Positions 1 through 10,931 of a DNA stretch of 26,271 bases are shown here, piece by piece. The stretch lies in NCBI GenBank assembly GCA_036897095.1, contig JAYMSP010002104.1:1-26271 (forward strand). The letters are read 5' to 3'. How positions within the stretch are numbered: the first letter of the stretch is position 1; the number at the start of each line of letters is the position of its first letter. The translations under genes were made by a program, and so were the position numbers. The notes under the pieces are model-generated. The model ran no database searches. It was not told the origin of the DNA and saw only the letters and a program-made list of their open reading frames with translations. Source of the stretch: Plantago elongata. Its lineage: Eukaryota > Streptophyta > Magnoliopsida > Lamiales > Plantaginaceae.

Positions 1-20
1 TATATATATATATATATATA
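1..20. repeat. (TA)10 microsatellite
   Basis: Pure TA dinucleotide run at the window edge; it may continue outside. It begins AT-rich DNA up to about 420 in which no gene is seen. Confidence 0.9.
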
Positions 21-225
21 TCAAATTAAAAATATTTACTTCTTCTGATTTGTAATGGATGTCATAATCTAATTAATTGTATTATATAATTTTTTGTTCA
101 CATATCCCGTTGTAATGATTTTATATTATTATCATTTAATAATTAAAGTATTATGGAGTTAAAAGGAGCATATGATAAATATAGAGACTAAATTTCATAT
201 TTATAATATTTAAACTACTTTTTAT

Positions 226-410
226 AATATATTAAAAAGTGTCATGCGTTTAGTAAAAAATATTCTGTGTTTAACAAGTCCCTTTTATATTTATATAATT
301 TGTTGGGTATTTTATAATATAGAAAAATATGTCATGCGTTTAACAATTCATTTCTAAACACAAAAGACCTTTTGGCATTTGTTAAAAAATGTCGCGTTTA
401 CTATCCGGAA
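226..410. repeat. Three spaced copies of an AT-rich motif
   Basis: A motif close to TGTCATGCGTTTA follows an A-rich stretch near 239-252 and 330-342. A shortened form, TGTCGCGTTTA, occurs near 389-399. The first two copies are also preceded by the same TATAATATA-like segment, giving a period of roughly 88 bp. This looks like a decayed tandem repeat or part of an unidentified element. No coding potential is visible. Confidence 0.5.
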
Positions 411-648
411 AAATTTCCATCTAGTCCCTAATCTTTATATTAATTTATCAGCTGAAGTTCACGAAATCAAAGCTCAGCCTATGATCGCCGGCCGATGAAA
501 TCTCAGTCAACACCTCCTCTTTCTTCTTCAACACAACACTTGCTAGAAAATGTCTCATGATACTTCCTCCATTACCACACCATATTTGACTTTTTGATCA
601 CCAGTACTACCTTGAATCATCACCATTTCCAACAACTCTCCACTAAAG

Positions 649-1524
649 ATGGCAACTTTTGCCACCCATTTCACAGCTTCCCTCATCCTCTGCCCTCTCG
701 GAATTCGCCGCCTACTCTGCTCCATTTCCCTCTATCTCAAGAACCCATCTTTCTACCGATCCAAAATTTGGTACTTCTCTGAACCCAAGTGGAAAAATCT
801 TGATTTATACTCTCTGCTTATAGCTCTCCCAATCTCCTCCTTATCTCTCATCTTCCTCTTTGTTGCATTTTCCGGCCACCCCACTTTCCGATTCTCGTTT
901 CTGCAGCAGTCATTCGTCATTTTCCTCTTCTGGGCACTCTTAATTTTGATCCTTGTCAAGGAAATTTTAGATCTTTCTTCTGTTCCAGAAAATTTAGTCT
1001 TTGTATTTGCTGGCACTGCATTCTTGATCGAATTTTACATGTCTGGGAGGGGTATTGGAGGTCTTGGTGGTGTTATGTATGGCATTTCGTGTGGTTTGGC
1101 AGTCCTTTGTGCTGCTTGTTGCTTGTACTTGTCAGTTAGGCCATCTGCGTTTTTCGTAGAGGTTATGTTGTGTTCTGGGATAGTTTTGAAGGGGACTTGG
1201 GTAATGCAGGTGGGGTTATCGTTGTACACGGATGCATTTGGTTTGAAAGGGTGTGAGAAGATTTCAGGGTTGAGTTTGGGTAGAGGAGAGGTGGATATTT
1301 CGTGCCAGCTTGATGATGATAAGTGGAGAGCTGCTGCATTGATGCATTTATTGTTCATTGGGCATGTTATTGCGGTGATGGTTGCGAGCTTGGTGTTGTT
1401 TGGGTTGTTGCATTGTAATCGGAGCTTGAGGTGCGGGGAGGGGAGTGGACCTTTGTTGGCTGAGCTAGGATCACATTCACAGGGCATGCTGATGCATCCG
1501 CTTCCTGAACTCGAGTTGGAATAG
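649..1524 (+). CDS. DUF716 / TMEM45-type multi-pass membrane protein
   Basis: Intronless 291-residue reading frame, full length for the plant DUF716 (TMEM45-like) family. Its biochemical function is not established. The N-terminus (HFTASLILCPLGIRRL) and the following YFSEPKWKNLDLY segment are typical of the plant family. About seven hydrophobic helices follow, roughly at residues 57-77, 87-103, 113-130, 141-164, 169-190 and 225-255. The C-terminal tail after LLHCNRSLRCGEGSGPLL is hydrophilic and ends in a leucine/glutamate-rich stretch. The ATG at 649 is chosen because it gives the family N-terminus. The gene faces ARPC2B, so the two are convergent across about 1.5 kb. Its last 38 codons and 3' flank are copied immediately downstream. 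Family assignment is strong; location (plasma membrane or endomembrane) is inference. Confidence 0.9.
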   Translation: MATFATHFTASLILCPLGIRRLLCSISLYLKNPSFYRSKIWYFSEPKWKNLDLYSLLIALPISSLSLIFLFVAFSGHPTFRFSFLQQSFVIFLFWALLILILVKEILDLSSVPENLVFVFAGTAFLIEFYMSGRGIGGLGGVMYGISCGLAVLCAACCLYLSVRPSAFFVEVMLCSGIVLKGTWVMQVGLSLYTDAFGLKGCEKISGLSLGRGEVDISCQLDDDKWRAAALMHLLFIGHVIAVMVASLVLFGLLHCNRSLRCGEGSGPLLAELGSHSQGMLMHPLPELELE

Positions 1525-1840
1525 GAGTTTCTTTGGCTGTAATGCTGCTTGAGTTCGATACTAGAGCATCGTAAGTTATAAAGTGTTCTTTTGGTTTGTA
1601 GGTAGATTGTTTTAGCTTTTGTCACCATCTTTTATCATATACATGAAATACAGTTTCTTTTGACCTTAACAATGATAATTTATATATTTAATTATTACTC
1701 GTAGATGAATTGAAATTGTTTGAATTAGCAAAAATTCCTTTAGCCTGTGCTGTCTTCATGTTCCTATTGATTTACTTGTTGGAGACTTGGAGTGGCAAAG
1801 GCTACGTAATGTATCTGGGACAGACAGTTGTTTAGTTTCT
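1412..1840. repeat. Tandem duplication, unit 1 (gene 3' end plus flank)
   Basis: This segment covers the last 38 codons of the DUF716 gene and about 315 bp beyond its stop. It is repeated as unit 2 at 1848-2295, with an offset of 436 bp at the left end and 452-455 bp at the right. The copies are nearly identical apart from point changes and one replaced stretch (about 1665-1690 against 2104-2142). Confidence 0.93.
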
Positions 1841-1847
1841 ATGATTT

Positions 1848-1978
1848 ATTGTAATCGGAGCTTGAGGTATGGGGAGGGGAGTGGACCTTTGTTGATTGAG
1901 CTAGGATCACATTTGCAGGGCATGCTGATGCATCCGCTTCCTGAACTCGAGTTGGAATGGGAGTTTCTTTGGTTGTAA
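1848..1978 (+). pseudogene. Partial DUF716 C-terminus, 5'-truncated duplicate
   Basis: The frame reads CNRSLRYGEGSGPLLIELG and continues to the ELELE tail, matching the C-terminus of the gene at 649-1524 with a few substitutions. All membrane segments are missing. The original TAG stop is TGG here, so the frame runs on five codons to TAA at 1976-1978. No promoter or start belonging to it is apparent, so it is a gene fragment rather than a working gene. It could still lie in the 3' UTR of the upstream transcript. Confidence 0.85.
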
Positions 1979-2295
1979 TGCTGCTCGAGTTCGATACTAG
2001 AGCATCGTAAGTTATAAAGTGATCTTTTTGTTTGTAGGTAGATTGTTTTAGCTTTTGTCACCATCTTTTATCATATGCATGAGATACAGTTTCTTTTGAC
2101 CTTTTTTCCTAACTTGTATCATCCATGGCTGGCACAACATTAATTATTACTTGTAGATGAATTGAAATTGTTCGAATTAGCAAAAATTCCTTTAGCCTGT
2201 GAGTCTGTCTTCATTTTCCTATTAATTTACTCGTTGGAGACTTGTAGTGGTAAAGGCTACGTAATGTATCTGGAACAGACATTTGTTTAGTTTCT
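1848..2295. repeat. Tandem duplication, unit 2
   Basis: Second copy of the 1412-1840 segment, separated from it by only seven bases. It holds a truncated copy of the membrane-protein C-terminus (1848-1978), then the copied 3' flank, ending in a shared TTGTTTAGTTTCT at 2283-2295. High similarity suggests a fairly recent duplication by unequal exchange or replication slippage. Confidence 0.93.
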
Positions 2296-3002
2296 TAAAA
2301 TATGCAACGATACATTTACTGGTTCTGTTCTGGATGCTATGGTTTTGGGTGCACATGGAGCATCGAGATTTAGTAAATTTAGAACTTAGTGTATCGAAAT
2401 TCTTCCTGAGATTCTTGGTACAAGTCTATCAAGTGCCTGTTACTGTGAGAACCTGAGCTGGTTACTGAATTCAAACCTAAAATTTTGTTTAATACGTAGA
2501 TAAATTCCTTTTTGGTAGATGATTAGAAATGAAATTAAGAAATGAGACATGAGATCAAAGCTAAAAAATTTATTGCAGTGCATGCTTGTATTTGACAGGT
2601 GGTAGTGGTACAGTTTATCTTAGAACTCTCTTATTCTGTGATGTCCTCACATGGTATTAAAATTTTCCTTAGTTGCAAACCTTTTCTCTTGTTGCATTAG
2701 TAATGGCTGCAATAGTATAATGTGGCATAATTCAATTGTGTATCTGCGGAGCTTTCATCTGTAATATCTTCGAGCATTTAGAATTTATGTGAGAGCGGAC
2801 ACGGCGCCTTCAACATGTTTGGCATGCGTTATAAAGGTATAATGTTTTATGATTTCTATATAAGTTCAGTGAAATTGTGTTGTTTACAAGGGTGCTACCT
2901 GTTATAACTAATATTTCAACTTGCAAGAACATGCCCTTGCTCTGGAGTAGCGGAGTGTACTTATTCAGTGTATTACTAATTCACTATATACATAATTAAT
3001 AC
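2296..3002. other. Intergenic, between convergent 3' ends
   Basis: About 700 bp between the duplicated tail and the ARPC2B stop codon. It should contain the ARPC2B 3' UTR (minus strand). No supported coding region, RNA gene or repeat was seen. Confidence 0.6.
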
Positions 3003-6000
3003 CTAATCCAATCTCTTATACCCTGTCACTGAAGAAAATTTGGGTATCCTTAGCCATTGTCTCCGAAACCGGCTGAAACAGTGAATTCTTATTCTGGAGC
3101 GAATCCTCTTAATCTTGTTCATTAAGTTGTACTTTGTTTTGACAAGTTTGGATTTCGAGAGGCGTATCCATTTTCTAACTCCTTTAGATTCTGCACCACA
3201 GTATAATTACATCAGTATGGAGATAAGAAACCAGTGTACTGAAAATGCTTATAATCAACATTTTTTAGCATATTGTATTTTACGGGGTTTAATGATTTTT
3301 TGGAATTTGAAATAGCATCTATACCTTTGACTTTCTTCTGAATCTGTTGATCTTCTTCAATTACCTCATGATGCTGCAGGAGCTGTTACGCAGTACAAGT
3401 AGTTGTTAGATACTTAGCTTGTAAAAGTGTTATGCAGTTTAGAAGTATAACAATTGAAAACTGTTGGATTCGTATGTTTTTTTCATCAACGTAGATGTAG
3501 ATTTCATTACCTGAACCAAGCTTCCCAGACGTGTTCTCATCCGTCTCTGTATGAAGCTTCTTGTACTCTGTTTGAGATTTAGTTGAGCCTTATGAATCGA
3601 GAAAGCCAAAAGCATTCATTTCATGACAGGACTCTTTACCTTCACATGCTCTTTTACGAGTGAATAGAAATTCAGCAAATTCCACACAATCTTTTCCAGT
3701 TTCTTGCCCTCCACGTGACGGGAAGTAATATCTGGAAGTATATGGCGACAGATTCCGTTCAACAATGTGAAGCAAAGGGGTTAGTAAAGGAATGACTGTG
3801 AAATGTTAAAAACTCAGAAAGTCGGTATGAATTTTTGGCCTTTATTTCTAGTTGAGTGTTATTACCAAAAGAAACAAATCCACCATTAGTACTCAGGTCC
3901 TGAATGGGCTCTCCTCTTAGTTCCGGAGGTGGAATAGGGGACCAACTGCAATGAGGTGCTTTACTGTACTCCCGTGAGTTTCCAATATCCATTAGTTCCT
4001 AAAAGAATCATGGTCAGGGTGTGTATATAGATGATAGGTGAAGCCTTTTTCCTTTCTTTACCTGGAAGAAGCCTGTCGCAATAATCACATCTGTATTTTC
4101 CTTGAAGCGCATGGGAAATACTGCGGTAATGGTTGTCGGCTGTCAATATGCGAATTATTAGAGATACTTTGGGGAGTAATTATACAAGTACTTATTTTAC
4201 AGCACTAAGAACTCATTGATTGCTGAATGAGTTAGTTTTATGTTGTCTTCTTTCTCCCTCTCTCTTTTTACATCAGTACCTAGTATTTGGGAAAGAATGA
4301 AATAGTACCTGTTTGATTACGAAGAATGGTTCCCTTGGATGATAGATTAGCTTGATAGGTTTGTACATCCCCTGAGACACTTCCTCAGAATTGACATTCC
4401 TCAAAATCTCCTTCAGCTGAGAGCTCAGTATTACAGCTTGGACTGAAGCAATGCCTGTGATCACCTTGGTTGAAACTGGAAAACCATACACCAGCAAACT
4501 TTCATGGCTTATCTATAATTAACAATCTATATAATCTTTTGAACTTTTATTGTCATAGACTAGACGATCCATCAAAAAGACTGCTGGACTTTGATCAATG
4601 CTGCTGCAAGTTCTGGAAGAGACTTCTGTTTACGAGGAGCTTGTTTACTGTGAGGTATGGTCCTCTCCATTTTATGTGGCTTTGCCAATTTGATATTGAA
4701 GGCAATGAAATTTTGATTTTGAATTTTGACGTTTCACTCGTATTGACTGTTGGGCCCTCATTTTTGTTCAAAATACCCCTTGGTTTATTTTGCAACTGTA
4801 TCAAGCCATCAACACTATGTTCATGTAAATGATCAGTATCTTACTGTTAGGGCGCTCATATAGCTTGTCTGAAGAATTCACTTAACCACTGTTTGATTAG
4901 AAAATCGCAATCTCGAAGGTTTAGGTTTAGCACTCGCCTTCCAGTTTAACTATAAATTTGCACCAACAGTGGGACATTTGCAAAGCAGCTGAACTACTAA
5001 CCTTTTTTACGAGGAATTCTGGCAAGATTCAGCTTCACTGTAAGTTGATACCCTTCTTTTGGAGGTTCGATTATGTCCATAACATCAGGACAAATTCCCT
5101 TTACCATCTCTAAAGTTTGGGCAGATAGTTCTGATAGCAATTTGGATCCTTGAGACAGTAGAGGTGTTGATATCGATAAATAAGTACAGAGTGGATCTGA
5201 TGCTGAACACTGTAAGTCATGGAAGTAATACTCATAAGAATATTTATCCAACTATCAGTTTTTTCAACATTGATTTGCATTAGCTATTTAGCTTGGGCTT
5301 GACTTTCTGTATGTGATTATGCTAAACTCGTTTGATGGCAACGAAAAAACAGACTTTAGAATCTCAAAATGTACTCATTCACCCCACTCTAAAAAGTCTA
5401 GATCTGTAGTTTACCTGAACGTGGTAGTGTACGGATCCAAATTCATGCATAGTTTGATCAATTTCCATCGGCCTCTCTGCTCTGCTTCAACATGCATAGA
5501 AGATGTGAGGCTGAAAGTACAATCATGTACTTTATTGTGCTGAAAGGTGCATACATTACAATTTACATGCATAACATAGAAAATAGCTTGTGTTATGCAT
5601 ATGAGTAAACTCTTGATGAGGCATGACAGTTTTCCAGTCTCATTATATGTCCTGTACTTAAAACTACACAATACAATATCCTGACAGTTCCTCTAGAAAC
5701 TCTATTCTACTAGGCATGCAGTTTTCTTTGTCTGCGAAATAACTATTGTCTGCCGAATCTCAAATACTAGCACTATCATCAGCATACATGGTATCTGTCT
5801 GTGTTACTGTGTTAGCATATTATTGCATGAGTTGATTAAACGTTTTAGTGAGGTCGAGCATAACATGTTCTTGGTTTTGGGGCACATATCATTGTGGTCC
5901 TGCAATATACACACTGGGGAAAAATGTACTTATTTCCTTTCCACGACTGTTTGCCTGGTCCTATAACACAAATAGAAGTTTGAAATTTCATTATGCAGCT

Positions 6001-6169
6001 TAGTAGCTTCCATGAAATTCGATTTGTTGAACATTACATGAGCTTTGAGTGTCTAGCACATAATCCTGAGTTGCACAAAACAAAACCACAAGATGGCAGG
6101 TTGTTGATACCTGTATATTCGGAGAAGAACTTCCTTGAGTGCCGGTGATGCCCTTTCGAAACATGCCAT
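3003..6169 (-). CDS. ARPC2B: Actin-related protein 2/3 complex subunit 2B (p34-Arc), ten exons
   Basis: Arp2/3 subunit 2 forms, with ARPC4, the structural core of the complex that nucleates branched actin filaments downstream of SCAR/WAVE. In transcript order the exons are 6169-6111, 5481-5415, 5209-5002, 4475-4309, 4139-4062, 3998-3866, 3731-3640, 3567-3511, 3382-3325 and 3190-3003. Every intron is GT-AG, phases agree at each junction, and they give 368 residues (I recall about 374 for Arabidopsis ARPC2B). Family landmarks are MACFERASPALKEVLL at the N-terminus, then CSASDP, PPKEGYQL, FPMRFKENTDVIIATGFFQ, APHCSWSPIPPPEL, SRHVEGKKLEKIVWNL and FIQRRMRTRLGSLVQ. A basic tail with KIKRIRSRIRIH is typical of the B rather than the A paralogue. 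The start is the ATG giving the family N-terminus. The intron at 3999-4061 is very short (63 bp). No disabling lesion was seen. Confidence 0.94.
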
Positions 6170-7769
6170 TTCTGCTGTGTTTCTATATTATAGGTTTGGA
6201 ATGCTTTTAGATGAAAAAGATGATGTAAAATTTTCTTCTATTGGCAGTAGTTTTATGAGTGTGATCCACATGCCATGTGACAGAGTAAAATGCAAGTCCT
6301 GGTGCAATTATATTTGGCAGAAACTGAAGCAATATGCTCCATCTTACCTAAAAGCACAGAGAAACTTTATACATACTTCAAAGGAAAGCATACATGAACA
6401 TCATATGATATGATATACTGTATTGTTTTTGTACTTCATCATCATAGTTTTTTTACTTCTTAAGATTAACTTGGCACATTTAGTTTGCATTCTAGTACTT
6501 CGTTAGGAAGTGAAAGTGTCTTTGGATGTTCGCTTTTTGATACAGGTATGGGGTGTCATCCACTAATTGTTACTCGCGATGTTAAGTAACTGTATGAATA
6601 TGTTTTGAATCCTCGAAGTTTTTATATTTGTATGAATTTGGCGCATTCATGGGAGGAAAATGATTACTTGGGACGACAAATTGACCCTAGTCATCCTTCA
6701 CCATAGTTGGTGGATTTCACTGTTACAGTTTGTGATATTATTGGTGTGTCTAATAAATCGGTTACTAGGACGAATAGTTCCGTAGTAGAATTAGACTGTT
6801 TAATTTGTTAAACCAGTGTAAATAAGAGATGAGAAGTGGTCCTTTGACAAGATTTTGTCAAAATGAATATTGCAATCTGCAAGACTAGTTCTGCACTAGG
6901 TTCTGAATTTGTAAATTCTTCAAGTCTTCTTGACCTATGAGATTGAATTTTGGATTCTGAATATCCTAAAATAAGTAGAGAAATCTTGTCACTTTCAACA
7001 TAGTACAAAATAGTTAATTTACAAAGCAAGTTAATATCTAATTCAGTTGTCAATAAAATCCTCCCATTGTGTAGCCAAAATTTTATGTGAATAATCCCTT
7101 TACAATATTGAAAAAGTTACTTTTGCGAGAGATTGATATTATATACTTTTTTTATTATAAGTAGATAGTAAACATAGTATTTCAATTTAAGTACATAAAT
7201 ATTATAGTTAAATTTGTAAATCTCAAAAGATTGTTCAAGATGATATACCTTTATATAGCAAAATGTTTGTATTCTGAGAAAACTATATCCAATAATTATC
7301 CAGTTTTATATAGCAAGCACTAAAATGGTTTTTGGTAGATCCAATTGCCTAAAAATTACCTGATTGGTAGAAGAACCAACAACATTTCCAAGAAATCCAA
7401 GAAACAAAAGCCATTCCTTTTCTCTCTCAACCTTTATCTGAGTTTCAGGTACACAAATTCCATTTCTGATAGCAGCCTTGTTTCTTTTTCTCAACAAAAA
7501 CCCACAAAATCCTTTATCCCAGCTCAATAAATTCCCTTCTTCATTATCTCTTCACACCACCCACTTGTCCACCATTTCCATGCGCCTGTAATTACCAAAT
7601 TGTGTACGTTGACTTTTGCAAATTCTTGAAACTCACATTTGGGATCGTCGCGATTTGTTCCAAGATCGGGTTTTGAATTGGTTTTCGGACACCATGTTGC
7701 GAGATTGCTAGTGGTAGATGATCGGTTTGTGAAATCTAGATGTGTACAGAATTCTTGAGGATTTTATTG
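6170..7769. promoter_or_regulatory. Shared upstream region between divergent genes
   Basis: About 1.6 kb separates the ARPC2B start (minus) from the next gene (plus), so both promoters must lie here. Pyrimidine-rich DNA around 7400-7560 fits a 5' UTR of the plus-strand gene. Short upstream reading frames start at 7580 (MRL), 7694 (MLRDC) and 7718 (MIGL), all ending before 7770. No precise TATA box is claimed. Other open frames here show no recognisable protein. Confidence 0.5.
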
Positions 7770-9978
7770 ATGGATGTAAATCACAAGGTGTTGAAGACTG
7801 ATACGACTACTGTTAAAGATTTGAATGGTGCGGATTCTCCAACCTCTGTTGTGTCTTTGAATGCGGAAAGTGATGGGGAAGATGAGTCACAGTCACTCTT
7901 ACAGCACCATCCCAGGTCCGGTGGGCTGTCCAAACATTCGAATAAGCCCAGGCGGAAAGTTCAGTGGTTAGACAGGAACGGTCATGGATCTCAGCTTGCT
8001 GAGGTATTGGAGTTTCAACCGAGGTAATCGACTCTTTTCGATTGCGAACACGATATCTATTGGTTCTGTTTTGTTAGTCCATTGTCTTGTTTACATGTGA
8101 TTGGATTAGATTTGAATCATTTGATGCATCATCTGAACGATAAGACGTAATGTGCGAAGAATTTAGCCCGAATAACCGATATAGAGATTAGCCTTTTCGA
8201 TCATATTGTTCCTCTTTGATTGGGGATGGATTGGATGTGATGCATTATCTGAATGATATCTCAAATAGTAGGTAGATACTAGATAGTTGAGTCTTTGGAT
8301 TAGGTGCCTCGATTTACATCATAAATGCCTTCAACCATACATCTTTGGCTAGGTTCCTTATTTCAGTGATTGTCTGCACCTTGTCGGATGCATTCGGAAT
8401 TTATTAGTCTCTACTAACACTCCAACATAAATTCCAAAGATAGATCTTCAAATTATCTGTATAGGAAGTGGTTCATTACGAGTCTCTAGTAGTCTCATTT
8501 TTCTAGATTTGAACTTAAATGACAAAGCAATTGTTTAAATCATAACCAGAGAGTTCATTATTTTGATTCTTTCTATGAGCCAGCTACTTCTTACATTCCG
8601 TTCATGGCAATGACTTGTATAGGAACTCATACATGAGTAGCTATGGAGACTGAAGTTGCTAAGCAGTTAGGACTTAGGAGAATACCTTTCTTTATCAAAA
8701 TAAATCATATGCAGATTAACTGTTGTTTTTGTATCTGAAGTGTCTAGTAGGAGTATTGAGCTATTCTATTAACTGACGTAAGAAGTCTTGCTCATAGGTT
8801 AAGCCGTTAATTAATTCAGTTTCGGGTTGATCTTTCTCACAATTTAATCTGAATGACATTAGATTCTGTATCTAATGTTTCTATCAGTATCAGTATTGTG
8901 TTTCTCCTAATCTATAATGATCTATCCATGACATGTTTGGATGGTATATATTTATATAAAACATTGGCTCTTCATTTTGGTCTTTACTCATTATTAGGAA
9001 CTATGATTTCTATATTGACTTTCCTTCATGAATTATTCTATTCCTGAAGATTTGATTTCCTCAACATGTCTGTTCATGTGAATTTTTCTGCAGCAATCAG
9101 AGATTATAACGCGGATACAGATTTCATTAGAACTCCTATTGCCTATTGGCAGGGGCTATACAAAATATTCTATCATGTTTACAGTACGGTGTACCTAAAC
9201 TTTAAGTGGTGCTACATTTACCTTCCTGCATTTGAGATTTTAAATATCAGACATATTCCAGTCTTTAGCTTTCTTTAAGTCTAGACCATTGAATCAGCTT
9301 ATGTTACTCTGTGTGACATCTAGCATATCAGATATATTCCTGTCCTTAAACCTGGACCAGTGAGTCAACTAGCACTGTCACATATATCTGTCATGTGGGA
9401 TTGATAGGCAATCCGTACCTTCATTGTGCCGGACTGCCTGTCCATTAGAAGTAATGCTCGTTAGTATTGGTTTGAGGTATACATGATTTTTTTTAAATTT
9501 ACTGGAGAGTGGAATGGGGAGAATTTGTTGCACTCTTTAAAGTACAAATGTGAACTTATATACTTTAATTTCCAAGGAAGCAGAGAACGTAAATCATTGT
9601 GTCTATGGATAATTCGGCTATACTTTTATTCCCCTTCCATATCACTCCCTTGTTCTCATCTTGAATCGGACAATATGTTTGGCCTTTCTACCTTGAACAC
9701 CAATGTGTATAGACACAACACTGAGAATGGTTAGGCAATGGATAGTGCTTCTGTTGATCCAAGTTGACGAAAGAAAAGGTCGACAAGTAAATACATTTTT
9801 TATGGCAAAGTGATCAACTTAGTATTTTTAGACAAAAGCTATAGACTAATCTTCTGAACTAGAATTGACAATGCTGATCGACCATGTTGTCTGAAAAGTG
9901 GCATCTTATTTTGCTTGCAGTGATGTGAGTGACTCCGACGATGATGATTCAGATTCTTGCATCTGTAGAATAATGTAG
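7770..9978 (+). CDS. Small acidic unknown plant protein with C-terminal CaaX-like box
   Basis: Two exons, 7770-8023 and 9921-9978, joined across a 1.9-kb GT-AG intron with matching phase (AG + T), give 103 residues. I recognise this as a conserved uncharacterised plant family, without known function. It starts MDVNHKVLK, has a serine/acidic middle, a basic patch (KPRRKVQWLDR), the segment LAEVLEFQP and then an aspartate/serine run. It ends in CICRIM, so Cys100 is four residues from the end as in a CaaX prenylation box, with Cys98 a possible palmitoylation site. An in-frame ATG at 7740 would add ten residues; 7770 is preferred because family members start MDV. It is divergent from ARPC2B. By position it may correspond to Arabidopsis At2g33390 (from memory). 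Confidence 0.85.
9245..9395. repeat. Diverged ~81-bp tandem repeat inside an intron
   Basis: The segment starting TATCAGACATATTCC at 9245 recurs as TATCAGATATATTCC at 9326. The following 'CTTTAAGTCTAGACCA' and 'CCTTAAACCTGGACCA' stretches also match. It lies in the long intron of the acidic-protein gene. The rest of that intron shows nothing recognisable. Confidence 0.5.
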
Positions 9979-10931
9979 AGGACATTATGACTTTCGCCAA
10001 TGACTTCTTTACGGATATATGAGTGATCATTTTTGTTCAGTTAAAGCTGAGGATCTACAAAATCTGCTGATCCATGGACGTCCCAGTATTATATCCACCA
10101 ATTTGATTATGAACACCAACTTGTTTGTCTTCTCAGAGACCAAGATACGTACATCTGTCCTGTAATGTCTTTAGGTTCTGTTGTTGTAAATAATTCGTGT
10201 GAATTGTTGCCTGTGTCAACAGCTGAAGATGATAGTAAGCAATTCTTCCATAGTGAACATTATGGGTCTTACCTCTCTCCCTTTTCTTTTCATTATAGTC
10301 GAGCAATATAACATGTGTGCATTGGATATGATTGTTATGATTACTGTATAATGGATTTACAAATTACAACTGCTTCTTTTATACATATTCCCTAACAGTA
10401 CTACACTAGCAGTTAGTTATTTGTGTCTAAACCTGTCATTGACAAATGACAATATTATTGCTCATGCGTTTCCAATATCTTTTGATCCTAAGATCCGTGC
10501 GCACTTGGTTTTCCAAGGCAATTTCCTGTTTGAGTACCAGTATTTCCAGTTGCTTATTGCTTAATACCCACAGTTCTCTGATGATTTGCATACTGTATAA
10601 AAAATCCTGAAGAATACCATCTATTATTCGGAAATGGAGCTGCTTCGATGTCTCACTCTGGTGACTCCGGTGTTTTTATTCTTCTACAGTGAAATGCTTG
10701 AGAGAAAGTTACATTAGGCCTTTGCACGTTAAACTTACTGCCATCATTTATCAATGATCTCAAACCAATATTCCTCCTTCCATTATGTGAATTACAAACA
10801 ACATTGTCAATTCTTTGCAAACATACAAACTATACCAGATAAACACAACGAAATCAATGAACTGTATGTATGACCAATCAATCACTGAGTTTTATAACTC
10901 AACAACACAAGTAAAACTAAGCACACATCAC
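9979..10931. other. Intergenic, convergent 3' flanks
   Basis: Between the stop codons of two convergent genes. It presumably carries both 3' UTRs; no coding region, RNA gene or repeat could be supported. Confidence 0.6.

Noticed and set aside
1035..1628. Open frame of 197 codons on the minus strand
   Set aside because: It is antisense to the DUF716 gene, whose plus-strand protein is clearly a known family. The antisense product has no recognisable features.
7306..7527. 73-codon minus-strand frame and 61-codon plus-strand frame in the 5' UTR region
   Set aside because: Both lie in pyrimidine-rich leader DNA before the acidic-protein gene and show no family resemblance.
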